13,426 nucleotides of DNA, taken from Bacteroidota bacterium (lineage in GTDB: Bacteria; Bacteroidota; Ignavibacteria; SZUA-365). How positions within the stretch are numbered: position 1 is the stretch's first letter; each line of letters starts with the position of its first letter. Both the position numbers and the translations under genes were made by a program. Shown one piece after another: positions 6,569 through 13,426 of this stretch. The notes beneath the pieces were generated by a model. That model searched no databases. It saw nothing but the letters and a program-made list of their open reading frames with translations, and had not been told where the DNA came from. Where the stretch lies: positions 1 to 13,426 of the forward strand of contig JAGTUW010000010.1 in assembly GCA_018224345.1 (NCBI GenBank), in the 5' to 3' direction.

Positions 6569-7390
6569 TCACATGTAGGATTTTTTGATCTCTAATTCCT
6601 GTGTCAGGCGTTCAATGTCATCCGCACTCATTGTGCGGGCATTGACGATTCCGCTGCCGGGAAGGGAGACTTCGACATGTGCTCCCTCCTCGTCGCTGTG
6701 AAGGCTGCGTCTCCAGGTTGCATCGTCGGTCGCGGTGATCGCGATTCCGCCACGTTGTTCATCGAGGCGCTCGCGGAGCCGGAGAATCGCCGTTTCCTTC
6801 TTCTCAGCCAGAATGCGGTGTATGTTCTTTGCGATGGAAACAGTCTCTTCCATCTGTTGCTGAATTTCCATGACGGTTGCCCGCGGCACCTTGCTGCGTT
6901 GCATCATGTAGTCCTGAAACCGCTTCATCACGATTTCATAGCGCTGATGCACGCGTGCCAGTTCAAGACGTGACTGCCAGTACTGCTCCGGATCGGTGGA
7001 GAGGAGAAAATAAAAAGGCATGGAAGTGCGGAAATCGCGGGGCAGGCCGTTGACTGTCGCATAGCCGGCAGGGAAGCGTGCCCGCATTGCGCTGGCGAGA
7101 GCTGCATTATCAAATTCCTTGTGTCCGGAACTCACCGTGATTTCACTGAACACCACTTCGCCTTCCGCAGTAACGTACATGCGTACTTCCACGACCCCCT
7201 CCATCGCCTTCTTCAATTGCTCGGCGGGATAGTCAGGGAGCTGAAAAACCGGCGGTACCGCTGAAGTAAAGCGAATTTCCTCACCCTCGGCGGGGAGCAC
7301 GAAGAGGGGGGGGATGAAACCACGTGACTGCGCAAAAGAGAAAGCGTTGAGTGTGATCAGCAGGATAGCGATGGAGAACAGACGCTGCAT
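6569..7390 (-). CDS. Exported protein with TonB C-terminal domain and helical tail
   Basis: A 273-residue protein. The start at 7390 has only a weak site (GGAAAA), but the first 20 residues form a clear signal peptide ending FSFAQ. Residues about 53-130 match the TonB C-terminal domain: DYPAEQLKKAMEGVVEVRMY (53-72), GEVVFSEITVSSGHKEFDNAA (77-97), the RFP motif (105-107) and NGLPRDFRTSMPFYF (114-128). In TonB this domain contacts TonB boxes of outer-membrane receptors. Two things are odd. There is a cleavable-looking signal instead of a membrane anchor plus Pro-rich linker, and the domain is followed by about 80 residues of charged, heptad-rich helix (about 135-215) rather than ending the protein. 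It is therefore probably a soluble periplasmic protein using the fold for another contact. It has no close operon partner. Confidence 0.78.
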   Translation of the reverse strand: MQRLFSIAILLITLNAFSFAQSRGFIPPLFVLPAEGEEIRFTSAVPPVFQLPDYPAEQLKKAMEGVVEVRMYVTAEGEVVFSEITVSSGHKEFDNAALASAMRARFPAGYATVNGLPRDFRTSMPFYFLLSTDPEQYWQSRLELARVHQRYEIVMKRFQDYMMQRSKVPRATVMEIQQQMEETVSIAKNIHRILAEKKETAILRLRERLDEQRGGIAITATDDATWRRSLHSDEEGAHVEVSLPGSGIVNARTMSADDIERLTQELEIKKSYM

Positions 7391-7619
7391 GTGATTTTCC
7401 GGAATGAAAGGAATGTATGTGAACTGAAGAGCTACTCTCGCAGGTCTTGCAGATTACATCGATTTCCGGAAAAATGCAAGATCGCAAGGGAAATAAATGT
7501 AACCTTTCGTATTCCTGGATTGTCTCTCGTTGCTGTCCGTGTTCCTCCAATGTCGTACGCCGTCGCACAGCCTGCGAGACGGAGGAATGCTGTATGTGTC
7601 TCGGTGAGCCTCCGTGGAG
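7391..7619. other. Intergenic region upstream of the TonB-domain gene
   Basis: These 229 bases contain no supported gene. TTCCGGAA occurs twice, at 7397-7404 (just upstream of the - strand start at 7390) and within a longer TTTCCGGAAA palindrome at 7463-7472. A 7-bp inverted repeat TCTTGCA/TGCAAGA spans 7445-7481 around the second copy. On the - strand TACATTTA near 7494-7501 differs from TAnnTTTG by one base, but no -33 partner is evident. A bulged hairpin (CCGTC-GCA with TGC-GA-GACGG, 7560-7582) follows the lgt stop without a T-run. Confidence 0.45.
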
Positions 7620-8405
7620 CTAAGAGTGCGGTTTCGTTTTTTCCGGCGGTCTGTGCACGAGAAGCCAGATTCCGAATGCAACAAGTGGAATGCTCAGCAG
7701 TTGTCCCATCGTAATTGGCATGGCTGGATCGAGGGTGGATTGCCCTGTTTTGAAAAATTCCAGCATGAAACGTGCGGAAAAAAGCATCGAGAGCATGCCG
7801 CCGGTCAGCCGTCCCGGCCTGGCGGTCATCCCCTTCCGGTAGAGCAGCACCATGACAAGGAAGATCAGAAGATATGCTGTGGCTTCGTAAAGCTGCACGG
7901 GGTGGCGGGGAATGGAATCGATGCGCGAGAACACGACAGCCCAGGGAAGCGTTGTCGGCAGACCGAGGATTTCTGAATTAAAGAAATTCCCGAGCCGCAC
8001 GAAAATTGCAGCGAGCGGGATGACGACCGAGACGCGATCGGTGACCCAGAAAAAGTTCACGCCACGTGTGTTGCGGGAAAACAGCAGCAACGCGACAAGT
8101 ATGCCGGCTGCGGCTCCGTGGCTGGCAAGACCGCCCTGCCAGATTTTCAATATTTCTACAGGGTTTGTCAGATAGTATTCCGGACTGTAGAACAGGCAGT
8201 GACCAAGACGTGCACCCACAACAACGGCGACAAAAACGTAGAGAAACAGCTTGTTCAGCAATGCATCGGATTTGTTCTCCCTGTGAAATATCCATACCAT
8301 CACCGAAAAACTGCTGAGAAAGGCCAGAGAGAAAAGAAGGCCATACCAACGGACTTCAACACCCCCGAAAGAAAAGAGTTGAGGATCAGGGCTCCAGGTG
8401 AACAT
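7620..8405 (-). CDS. lgt: Prolipoprotein diacylglyceryl transferase
   Basis: Lgt transfers diacylglycerol from phosphatidylglycerol to the lipobox Cys of prolipoproteins, the first step of lipoprotein maturation in the inner membrane. The 261 residues contain about seven hydrophobic segments. Family blocks are WYGLLFSLAF (20-29), GARLGHCLFY (64-73), GGLASHGAAAG (91-101, with H96), VRLGNFFNSEILG (136-148, with R137, N140 and E145) and RHPVQLYEA (167-175). The known signature begins G-R-x-[GA]-N-F; here the first Gly is V136, while the key Arg, Asn and Glu remain. The start at 8405 has only a weak GGGAA upstream. It lies 20 bases beyond the T-run of the upstream terminator, so lgt needs its own promoter or read-through. 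No typical terminator is seen after it; a bulged hairpin lies at 7560-7582. Confidence 0.95.
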   Translation of the reverse strand: MFTWSPDPQLFSFGGVEVRWYGLLFSLAFLSSFSVMVWIFHRENKSDALLNKLFLYVFVAVVVGARLGHCLFYSPEYYLTNPVEILKIWQGGLASHGAAAGILVALLLFSRNTRGVNFFWVTDRVSVVIPLAAIFVRLGNFFNSEILGLPTTLPWAVVFSRIDSIPRHPVQLYEATAYLLIFLVMVLLYRKGMTARPGRLTGGMLSMLFSARFMLEFFKTGQSTLDPAMPITMGQLLSIPLVAFGIWLLVHRPPEKTKPHS

Positions 8406-8424
8406 GTGTGCATATTCCCGATTG

Positions 8425-8459
8425 AAAAAATGAAGGATACCGAACAGCGGTATCCTTCA
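8425..8459 (-). terminator. Rho-independent terminator of the subtilase gene
   Basis: TGAAGGATACCG (8431-8442) and CGGTATCCTTCA (8448-8459) form a perfect 12-bp stem with an AACAG loop. Six A at 8425-8430 read as T6 after the stem on the - strand. It begins 48 bases beyond the subtilase stop at 8507 and ends 20 bases before the lgt start. Confidence 0.9.
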
Positions 8460-8487
8460 AGTATAAGAAAATTTTTACTGTAACGAA
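8458..8487 (-). promoter_or_regulatory. Possible lgt promoter overlapping the terminator
   Basis: On the - strand, TATACTTG (complement of 8458-8465) differs in one base from TAnnTTTG, and TTCG (complement of 8484-8487) lies 18 bases upstream where TTTG would be expected. Transcription would begin inside the terminator stem and could drive lgt. The evidence is weak because both elements are imperfect and AT-rich spacer DNA gives chance matches. Confidence 0.25.
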
Positions 8488-8506
8488 GTTTTCGTCAGTG
8501 CGGAAA

Positions 8507-11500
8507 TCAGTGAATCACTAACAGTGGGGATACCGCAGCCCGCTCCCCGGCAAGCAGGTGGACATGATAATTCCCGACCGGAAGGACAGAAGTATCAATA
8601 TGCAGACTGTGTGTTCCGATTCCGAGGCGACCGGCATCCTGCGTCAAAACAAGACGACCGAGATTGTCGTAGACCGCGATCTGTGTCGTCATGACTGCAT
8701 CGAAAGTGAAACCGAGAGTGACACCGTTTGCAGACCTGGTGGATACGGGGTTCGGATACAGATAGTCAAGGCGAAAATCCCGTTGATTGTTGACATGTCC
8801 GAGGTTGCTCGTTCCGTACGGGTCCACATCCGAGGAAAACTTGAAGAGATTGAGTCCGGCTGCATAGATATCGGTCCTTGTACTGCTGCTGGCAGCAGCC
8901 GAACAGGTGATCGGATCGAAAGATCCCGGTGTAGCCTGTACCTGCCAGGTTTCCCCAAGATCGGTCGTGACCCAGGCATTGTTATTCTGTATCAGCCAGA
9001 AACGCTTGCCGTCGGGTTCCGCTTCGATACTGCCGCCGGTTGTCAGCGTGACGGTACTGATTTCCCGCCAGGTATCACCACCATCTTCGGTAACGACGAG
9101 CATGTTCGACCCTCCCAGATCTGTCTGCGTCGTAAAGCGGATCATACCACGTTCGCTGTCGGCAAACACCAGATCGACGGAATGCTTGCTCGGTGTCGGG
9201 ATGACTGTCCAGTTCTGTCCGCGATCTCTTGAACGGTAAATCCGGCTGTTGTTCGTTCCGAACCATATAGTATTTCCGAAGGCGGCATAGCTGTTGTTCC
9301 ATCCATTTTCTCCGGTGGCGGACGTGAGAGGAGTGGGAATCGGTGTCCATGTTGCGCCACCGTCATTCGTCGTGGCAATACCCCAGATATTGTTCCGCGG
9401 GTCGCCTTGCAGTATTCCGTTCTGCGCATCATACATATGAATCCAGTTCACAAAGCCGGTGATGTCGCTGACCGATGTTCCCGACCAGTTGCTGCCGCCA
9501 TTCGTGGTACGGAATATTTCTGCTGCACCGTTGCTCGGACCGGTGCCGACCAGGGCGATGCTCGGACTGACGGCGGCAACGCAGTACACACCCTTGCCCG
9601 AAGGATATCCGGAACCCGAGGCATTCCCCCAACTGCTGCCTCCGTTGACGGTACGGACAATGATATCCTGGTTCTGCACGCTGGCATTTGCCCATACGGA
9701 AGTATTACTTGCAGTATTGATCGAGGTAAAATAAGGTGCGCCGAAACTCATCGATGTATGCCAGGCGTCATCGAGATAGATGGGAATGCGTCCGAGGAGA
9801 AAATCAACGTACTCACCGTCTTCGATGCGGATGCGGATGGGAAGATAGCCCTCGGAACTCGACGGGTTTTCGGAAAGCACGACATCGAAAATGATCGTGG
9901 TGCGATCGAAGGTTTCCATGGCACCGAGCGGGAAGTCCGTGGTCAATGCGCTCAGAGAGGGATCATCGATATCGACATAAGCCATGGCCGCTTCGGATGT
10001 CGGGGCGAGGACGTTTTCGATCTCGACAGTCACTCGCGCCACCTGTCCCGGTCCGGTAAAGGAGTTGCCACCGCCCTGGAAGACATAATCGAAATCACGC
10101 AACCGTACGCCGGGAATGTCACTGAGCGTGCTGTTGAGTGTGACGGCCTTGAAGGCATTGAGACGCCCGTAACGCTTGCTCGTCACCGGTGTGTCGAAAG
10201 GATCGGAGGTCACGCGGAGTTGGGTGGCGACCTGGTCGGGTGTCCAGTCCGGATGTATGGCGAATACCAGAGCGGCGACACCCGCAGCAAGAGGTGCAGA
10301 AAAGGACGTTCCGGTGGGACTGGTATACCCCCCTTTGTTGCGCGCGGTGAGAATGCGGCTGCCGGGGGCATACGTGTGCACGGATGTCCCGTAGGTGCAC
10401 CAGTTCGATGCACTGCCGTTTGATTCCACAGAGCCGACATTGAGGACGCGGCTGAATGATGACGGCCAGTGCGGGACATAGTCATTGTCGAGCGGATTGT
10501 TTCCGGAGGAACTGACCACGAGCGATCCGGTTTCCGTGACGTCATGGATCAGATCCTGAATGGCCTGGGAGCGTGAACCGGTCCCCCCCCAACTGCAATT
10601 GATGACGCGGGATCCCATCTGAGCGGCATAGACGATGGCTTCGTAGCCGATGATGCCAGCGGTCTGATCCGGTGAAGCCTTGACGGCAAGAATTTTCGAA
10701 CGATAGCTGCTGCCGGCAATGCCAAGCTCATTGTTGGTGCGCGCGGCTGCGCATCCGCCTGTGCTGGTCCCATGACCGAGTGAGCCGTCCATCGGATCAT
10801 TGTTCGGCCGGGGGGATTGCAATGATCCGTTGCCGAAGTAGTCCCAGCCGCGCCAGTCGTCGATTTTTCCGTTATTATCGTCGTCAATACCGTTATTCGA
10901 CAGTTCGCCGTTGACACCCCACTCTCCCTGGTTGATATGGATATTCAGTGCGAGGTCTTCATGCGACCAGTCCACTCCGGTGTCGACGATGCCGATGACA
11001 ATGCTGGAATCGCCTGTGGTGATATCCCACGCGTCCCTGAGTTTCATGACATTGACAGCCCATTGCTGGTTGAGGCGCGGGTCGTTCGGTGCGTGATGCA
11101 CGGGAAACACGTAATAGGGTTCCGCGTATTCCACATTGGGGTCCCCGGAAATCTCATGTGCAAGCAGTTCGGGATGATCACCGGAAGTATAGCGCACTGT
11201 GACCATGCGGTCGTAATTGTACGCCGGCCTGCCGGCTTTCTGTAAGGGCGTCTCTTTCAATGTGCTGATTGGTTGTACCGCCGTGGCGCCGATACGGGAG
11301 AGAACCGGATCGAGACTGCTGATGCCGAGGCGGTCAGTGCCACTGTTGAAATGGACGCGGGGCCGGAATTTGATGACAATGACATCCGGCAAGATGTCAG
11401 TGGAAGTCAGTGTATTTCTGTCGGGACCGTCGTTCCGGTCAGGAGATTCTGCATCGAGGGATGTGAATGCAAGAGAAAACATCAGGACGAAAAGAAGCAC

Positions 11501-11518
11501 ATGGGAAAATTTTTTCAT
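8507..11518 (-). CDS. Secreted subtilase (S8) with Asp-box propeller and T9SS domain
   Basis: A 1003-residue extracellular serine protease. The ATG at 11518 opens into a signal peptide (1-22) with AGGTG upstream; the frame is open for 29 more codons but these do not look coding. A fervidolysin-like propeptide spans about 43-140. The subtilisin domain (about 150-465) has D179 (GIVDTGVD), H249 (GHGTSTGG), oxyanion N340 (SSSGN) and S405 (GTSFSAPLAAG), so it should be active. An acidic insertion IDDDNNGKIDD (211-221) may bind calcium. A beta-rich linker (about 466-610) precedes six Asp-box/BNR-like motifs ending at W630, W678, W724, W770, W817 and W858, suggesting a six-bladed propeller like that of HCF136/sortilin-type repeats. 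A T9SS sorting domain ends the protein (about 915-1003: YLYPNP 919-924, VYDNLGRLV 949-957, LPVGNY 979-984). A close paralogue lies next to it. Confidence 0.93.
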   Translation of the reverse strand: MKKFSHVLLFVLMFSLAFTSLDAESPDRNDGPDRNTLTSTDILPDVIVIKFRPRVHFNSGTDRLGISSLDPVLSRIGATAVQPISTLKETPLQKAGRPAYNYDRMVTVRYTSGDHPELLAHEISGDPNVEYAEPYYVFPVHHAPNDPRLNQQWAVNVMKLRDAWDITTGDSSIVIGIVDTGVDWSHEDLALNIHINQGEWGVNGELSNNGIDDDNNGKIDDWRGWDYFGNGSLQSPRPNNDPMDGSLGHGTSTGGCAAARTNNELGIAGSSYRSKILAVKASPDQTAGIIGYEAIVYAAQMGSRVINCSWGGTGSRSQAIQDLIHDVTETGSLVVSSSGNNPLDNDYVPHWPSSFSRVLNVGSVESNGSASNWCTYGTSVHTYAPGSRILTARNKGGYTSPTGTSFSAPLAAGVAALVFAIHPDWTPDQVATQLRVTSDPFDTPVTSKRYGRLNAFKAVTLNSTLSDIPGVRLRDFDYVFQGGGNSFTGPGQVARVTVEIENVLAPTSEAAMAYVDIDDPSLSALTTDFPLGAMETFDRTTIIFDVVLSENPSSSEGYLPIRIRIEDGEYVDFLLGRIPIYLDDAWHTSMSFGAPYFTSINTASNTSVWANASVQNQDIIVRTVNGGSSWGNASGSGYPSGKGVYCVAAVSPSIALVGTGPSNGAAEIFRTTNGGSNWSGTSVSDITGFVNWIHMYDAQNGILQGDPRNNIWGIATTNDGGATWTPIPTPLTSATGENGWNNSYAAFGNTIWFGTNNSRIYRSRDRGQNWTVIPTPSKHSVDLVFADSERGMIRFTTQTDLGGSNMLVVTEDGGDTWREISTVTLTTGGSIEAEPDGKRFWLIQNNNAWVTTDLGETWQVQATPGSFDPITCSAAASSSTRTDIYAAGLNLFKFSSDVDPYGTSNLGHVNNQRDFRLDYLYPNPVSTRSANGVTLGFTFDAVMTTQIAVYDNLGRLVLTQDAGRLGIGTHSLHIDTSVLPVGNYHVHLLAGERAAVSPLLVIH

Positions 11519-11612
11519 GGAACACCTGGGTTTATTCAGTGCGCGAGAGCTAAAGATCATAAAAAAATAGGAAAGCAAACCGTAAGATGAAATCCATAAA
11601 CGCAACCTTCAC
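11519..11612 (-). promoter_or_regulatory. Probable promoter region of the complete subtilase gene
   Basis: A terminator separates this gene from its upstream paralogue, so a promoter is expected in this AT-rich gap. On the - strand TACGGTTTG (about 11567-11575) is one base longer than TAnnTTTG, with a TTG 18 bases upstream; the match is imperfect. A T7 run follows closer to the gene. The placement is inferred and no exact element is visible. Confidence 0.3.
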
Positions 11613-11642
11613 AAAAAAAAAGGGCTCCGGTCTGGAGCCCTT
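11613..11642 (-). terminator. Rho-independent terminator of the second subtilase paralogue
   Basis: AAGGGCTCC (11620-11628) and GGAGCCCTT (11634-11642) pair perfectly around a GGTCT loop. Nine A at 11613-11621 give T9 after the stem on the - strand. It lies 64 bases after the stop of the gene ending at 11706, so the two paralogues are separate transcription units. Confidence 0.9.
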
Positions 11643-11705
11643 GTATCTCAGGGGAAGCCGCAGTGCAGTACTACAATATCGACGTACAGTACGATATCGA
11701 TCGTG

Positions 11706-13426
11706 TCAGTGCAGCACGATCAGCTTCTGTGTAGCGCTGAAATCTGCCGTGATCATCCGCAACAGGTAATTGCCCGCCGGGAGTCCGGCGGTAGATACCC
11801 GTGCCTGATGTCCTCCTGCCTGCAAAGTGACATCGAGCGCCTGACGTACTTTCTTCCCACTCATGTCGAAGATGGCAAGCTGCACATTCGCGGCCGAAGG
11901 CAAATGCATACGTGCGGTGACTGAACCATCGTGGCTGGAGGCAACGGGATTCGGGTACAGCGGATGCAGGATCGGTGTTCCTGCCACGGCATGTGGCAGA
12001 TTACTCACATCGAGCACCATGAAGTCACTGTTGTAACGGAAGATCTCGATACCTGCCGCGAAGACGGAAGTGACAAAGCCGTCGTTCCACTCCACCGCAT
12101 CACGGATGAAGTCGAAATCCATTGGCGTGGGTTGCACGCTCCAGGTCTGACCGAGATCGGTTGTCACAAAGGCGTTCGACTGCTGGAAGAACCAGAGACG
12201 CTTGCCTTCACGCTCGAAAATCACCGTCCCGCCCGCTGCGGCGATAGTTGAGATGAGCGACCAGGACAATCCGCCATCCGTAGTCAGCGCCAGTGTGTCC
12301 GTGCCCAGTTCTCCCTGTTTCGAGAAACGGGCGACGCCGACCATTTCATCGCGGAAGGAGATGTCGACGGAGTTTTTGCTCGGTACGGCCTGCGATGCCC
12401 AGGTCTGACCGCGATCCGTGGAACGATAGATGATGCTGCTGTTGGTGCCGAACCATACGTGATCACCGACAACATCGTAACTGTTGTTCCAGCCTGCTTC
12501 GGTGTCTGCGGCGCTCAGTGGTGTGTCAATCGCTGACCAGCTTCGACCACCGTCCGTTGTCGTTGCGAGACCCCAGACATTGGAACGCGGGTCGCCCTGC
12601 ATGAGTCCGTTCTGCGCGTCGAACATGTGAATCCAGTTGACGAAGGGCGTGAGATTCGCGACACTGGTCGAGGACCAGTTCTCACCGCCGTCGCTGGTGC
12701 GTGCAATCGCGGCAATGCCGTCGGGCGGACCGGTTCCGACCAACGCGGTCATATCATCGATGCCTGCGATGCAGTACACCCCACGGCCACTCGGGAAGTC
12801 CTGACCGAAAGCGAACATCCATTGATCACCACCATCGGTGGAACGCAATGCGATGTCCTGTACCGGAGCATTGTTTTCCGTGAAATTCCCGCTCAACCAT
12901 ATTGTCCAGCGGTCCGTCATATCGATGGACGTATACGGATAGCGCAGGTCTACAACGGTATGCCATGCTTCATCGAGGAAAATAGGCACGCGGACGACGG
13001 CATAATCTTCATAGGAAGCATCGGTGATCTTCAGAACGATGGGAATGTATCCCTCTGAAAGCAATACATCGTCGTCGAGACGCACCTGCATGCTGAGCAT
13101 ACGGGCTTCGTCAGTCTGCAATGCACCCAGTTGATAACTGGTCACATCCGCCGAAAGGGGTGCATCGTCAAATATCATTTCCACCATAGCGTTGCTGACG
13201 GGAGCGAGCACATTTCTGAATATCACTTCCAGCGTCGCGGTTTCTCCGCCCTCGGCAAAAAACAATCCGTTGGGAGGAAGTACGACGGCGCTTTCCACGA
13301 ACACGCCCGGAATTTCATCGAGATTGTCATTGATTGACAGCGCCTTGTATGCATTGGCGCGTCCATAACGTTTGGCGCTGCGCAGGCCATCGAACGGTTC
13401 GGACGTCACACGGATCTGCTGCCTTA
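11706..13426 (-). CDS. Subtilase paralogue, C-terminal part (truncated by window edge)
   Basis: The 572 visible residues are the end of a second protein of the same architecture; the frame stays open to the right edge, so the catalytic domain and start lie outside the window. A GTG at 13409 is internal, because the frame continues upstream and aligns with the paralogue. The visible part starts at the last helix region of the protease domain (QQIRVTSEPFD). It continues with the beta-rich linker and six Asp-box-like motifs (STDGGDQW, TSDGGENW, TTDGGRSW, STDRGQTW, TTDGGLSW, TTDLGQTW). It ends in a T9SS sorting domain (about 485-572: LYPNPVAS, IFDMSGKKV, LPAGNY). Hand alignment of the propeller core against residues 640-717 of the complete copy gives 51 of 78 identical without gaps. 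Whether its catalytic triad is intact cannot be told. Confidence 0.9.
   Translation of the reverse strand, partial: RQQIRVTSEPFDGLRSAKRYGRANAYKALSINDNLDEIPGVFVESAVVLPPNGLFFAEGGETATLEVIFRNVLAPVSNAMVEMIFDDAPLSADVTSYQLGALQTDEARMLSMQVRLDDDVLLSEGYIPIVLKITDASYEDYAVVRVPIFLDEAWHTVVDLRYPYTSIDMTDRWTIWLSGNFTENNAPVQDIALRSTDGGDQWMFAFGQDFPSGRGVYCIAGIDDMTALVGTGPPDGIAAIARTSDGGENWSSTSVANLTPFVNWIHMFDAQNGLMQGDPRSNVWGLATTTDGGRSWSAIDTPLSAADTEAGWNNSYDVVGDHVWFGTNSSIIYRSTDRGQTWASQAVPSKNSVDISFRDEMVGVARFSKQGELGTDTLALTTDGGLSWSLISTIAAAGGTVIFEREGKRLWFFQQSNAFVTTDLGQTWSVQPTPMDFDFIRDAVEWNDGFVTSVFAAGIEIFRYNSDFMVLDVSNLPHAVAGTPILHPLYPNPVASSHDGSVTARMHLPSAANVQLAIFDMSGKKVRQALDVTLQAGGHQARVSTAGLPAGNYLLRMITADFSATQKLIVLH

Noticed and set aside
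9407..10423. Long + strand open frame (338 codons) opposite the subtilase gene
   Set aside because: It is antisense to conserved protease and propeller coding sequence, and its translation has no recognisable domain. It reflects codon bias of the real gene.
11660..11700. Palindromic run around CGTACAGTACG with nearby ATATCGA copies
   Set aside because: Only the central 11 bases pair; outer arms do not match, and no gene or site context supports a function.
13407..13409. GTG as the true start of the second subtilase
   Set aside because: The frame continues to the window edge and the extra residues align with the protease domain of the complete paralogue.

Overview
The window looks like a moderately GC-rich member of the Bacteroidota/Chlorobiota (FCB) group. 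Three predicted proteins end in domains that look like type IX secretion system (T9SS) sorting domains, a machinery known essentially only from that group. One gene carries an upstream TAnnTTTG element, the -7 promoter motif typical of Bacteroidota. An S46 dipeptidyl-peptidase is also present. I cannot place the organism more finely; a deep-branching lineage such as Ignavibacteria, Kapabacteria or Rhodothermia would fit as well as a classical Bacteroidetes.

Layout. Bases 1-250 are non-coding and hold a five-unit 14-bp minisatellite in a 107-base stretch without G. Four genes then read on the + strand: an S46 dipeptidyl-peptidase with the DPP11-type arginine (251-2380), a WalJ/YycJ-type metallo-beta-lactamase-fold nuclease (2542-3333), an NAD(P)H-dependent flavin reductase/flavodoxin-like protein (3464-4225), and a small exported T9SS cargo protein (4275-5057). 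A bidirectional terminator (5076-5115) separates this block from a block read on the - strand. Going rightwards, that block contains an exported peroxiredoxin-like protein (5176-5823) and a tandem-YHS-domain protein (5864-6304), which form a likely two-gene operon. Then come an exported protein with a TonB C-terminal domain (6569-7390), lgt (7620-8405), a complete subtilase fused to an Asp-box propeller and a T9SS sorting domain (8507-11518), and the C-terminal part of a close paralogue cut by the window edge (11706-13426). Each subtilase gene has its own rho-independent terminator.

How it fits together. Most products are predicted to act in the periplasm or outside the cell. The subtilases would cut proteins outside, and the S46 enzyme would take acidic dipeptides off the resulting peptides in the periplasm. 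Lgt provides lipoprotein maturation. The YHS/peroxiredoxin pair suggests periplasmic redox or metal handling. This is an inference from family knowledge; the genes do not form one operon. I found no CRISPR array, phage, insertion sequence, RNA gene or defence system. The most unusual items are the heptad-based minisatellite, the tandem subtilase-propeller paralogues, and the TonB-domain protein without a membrane anchor.
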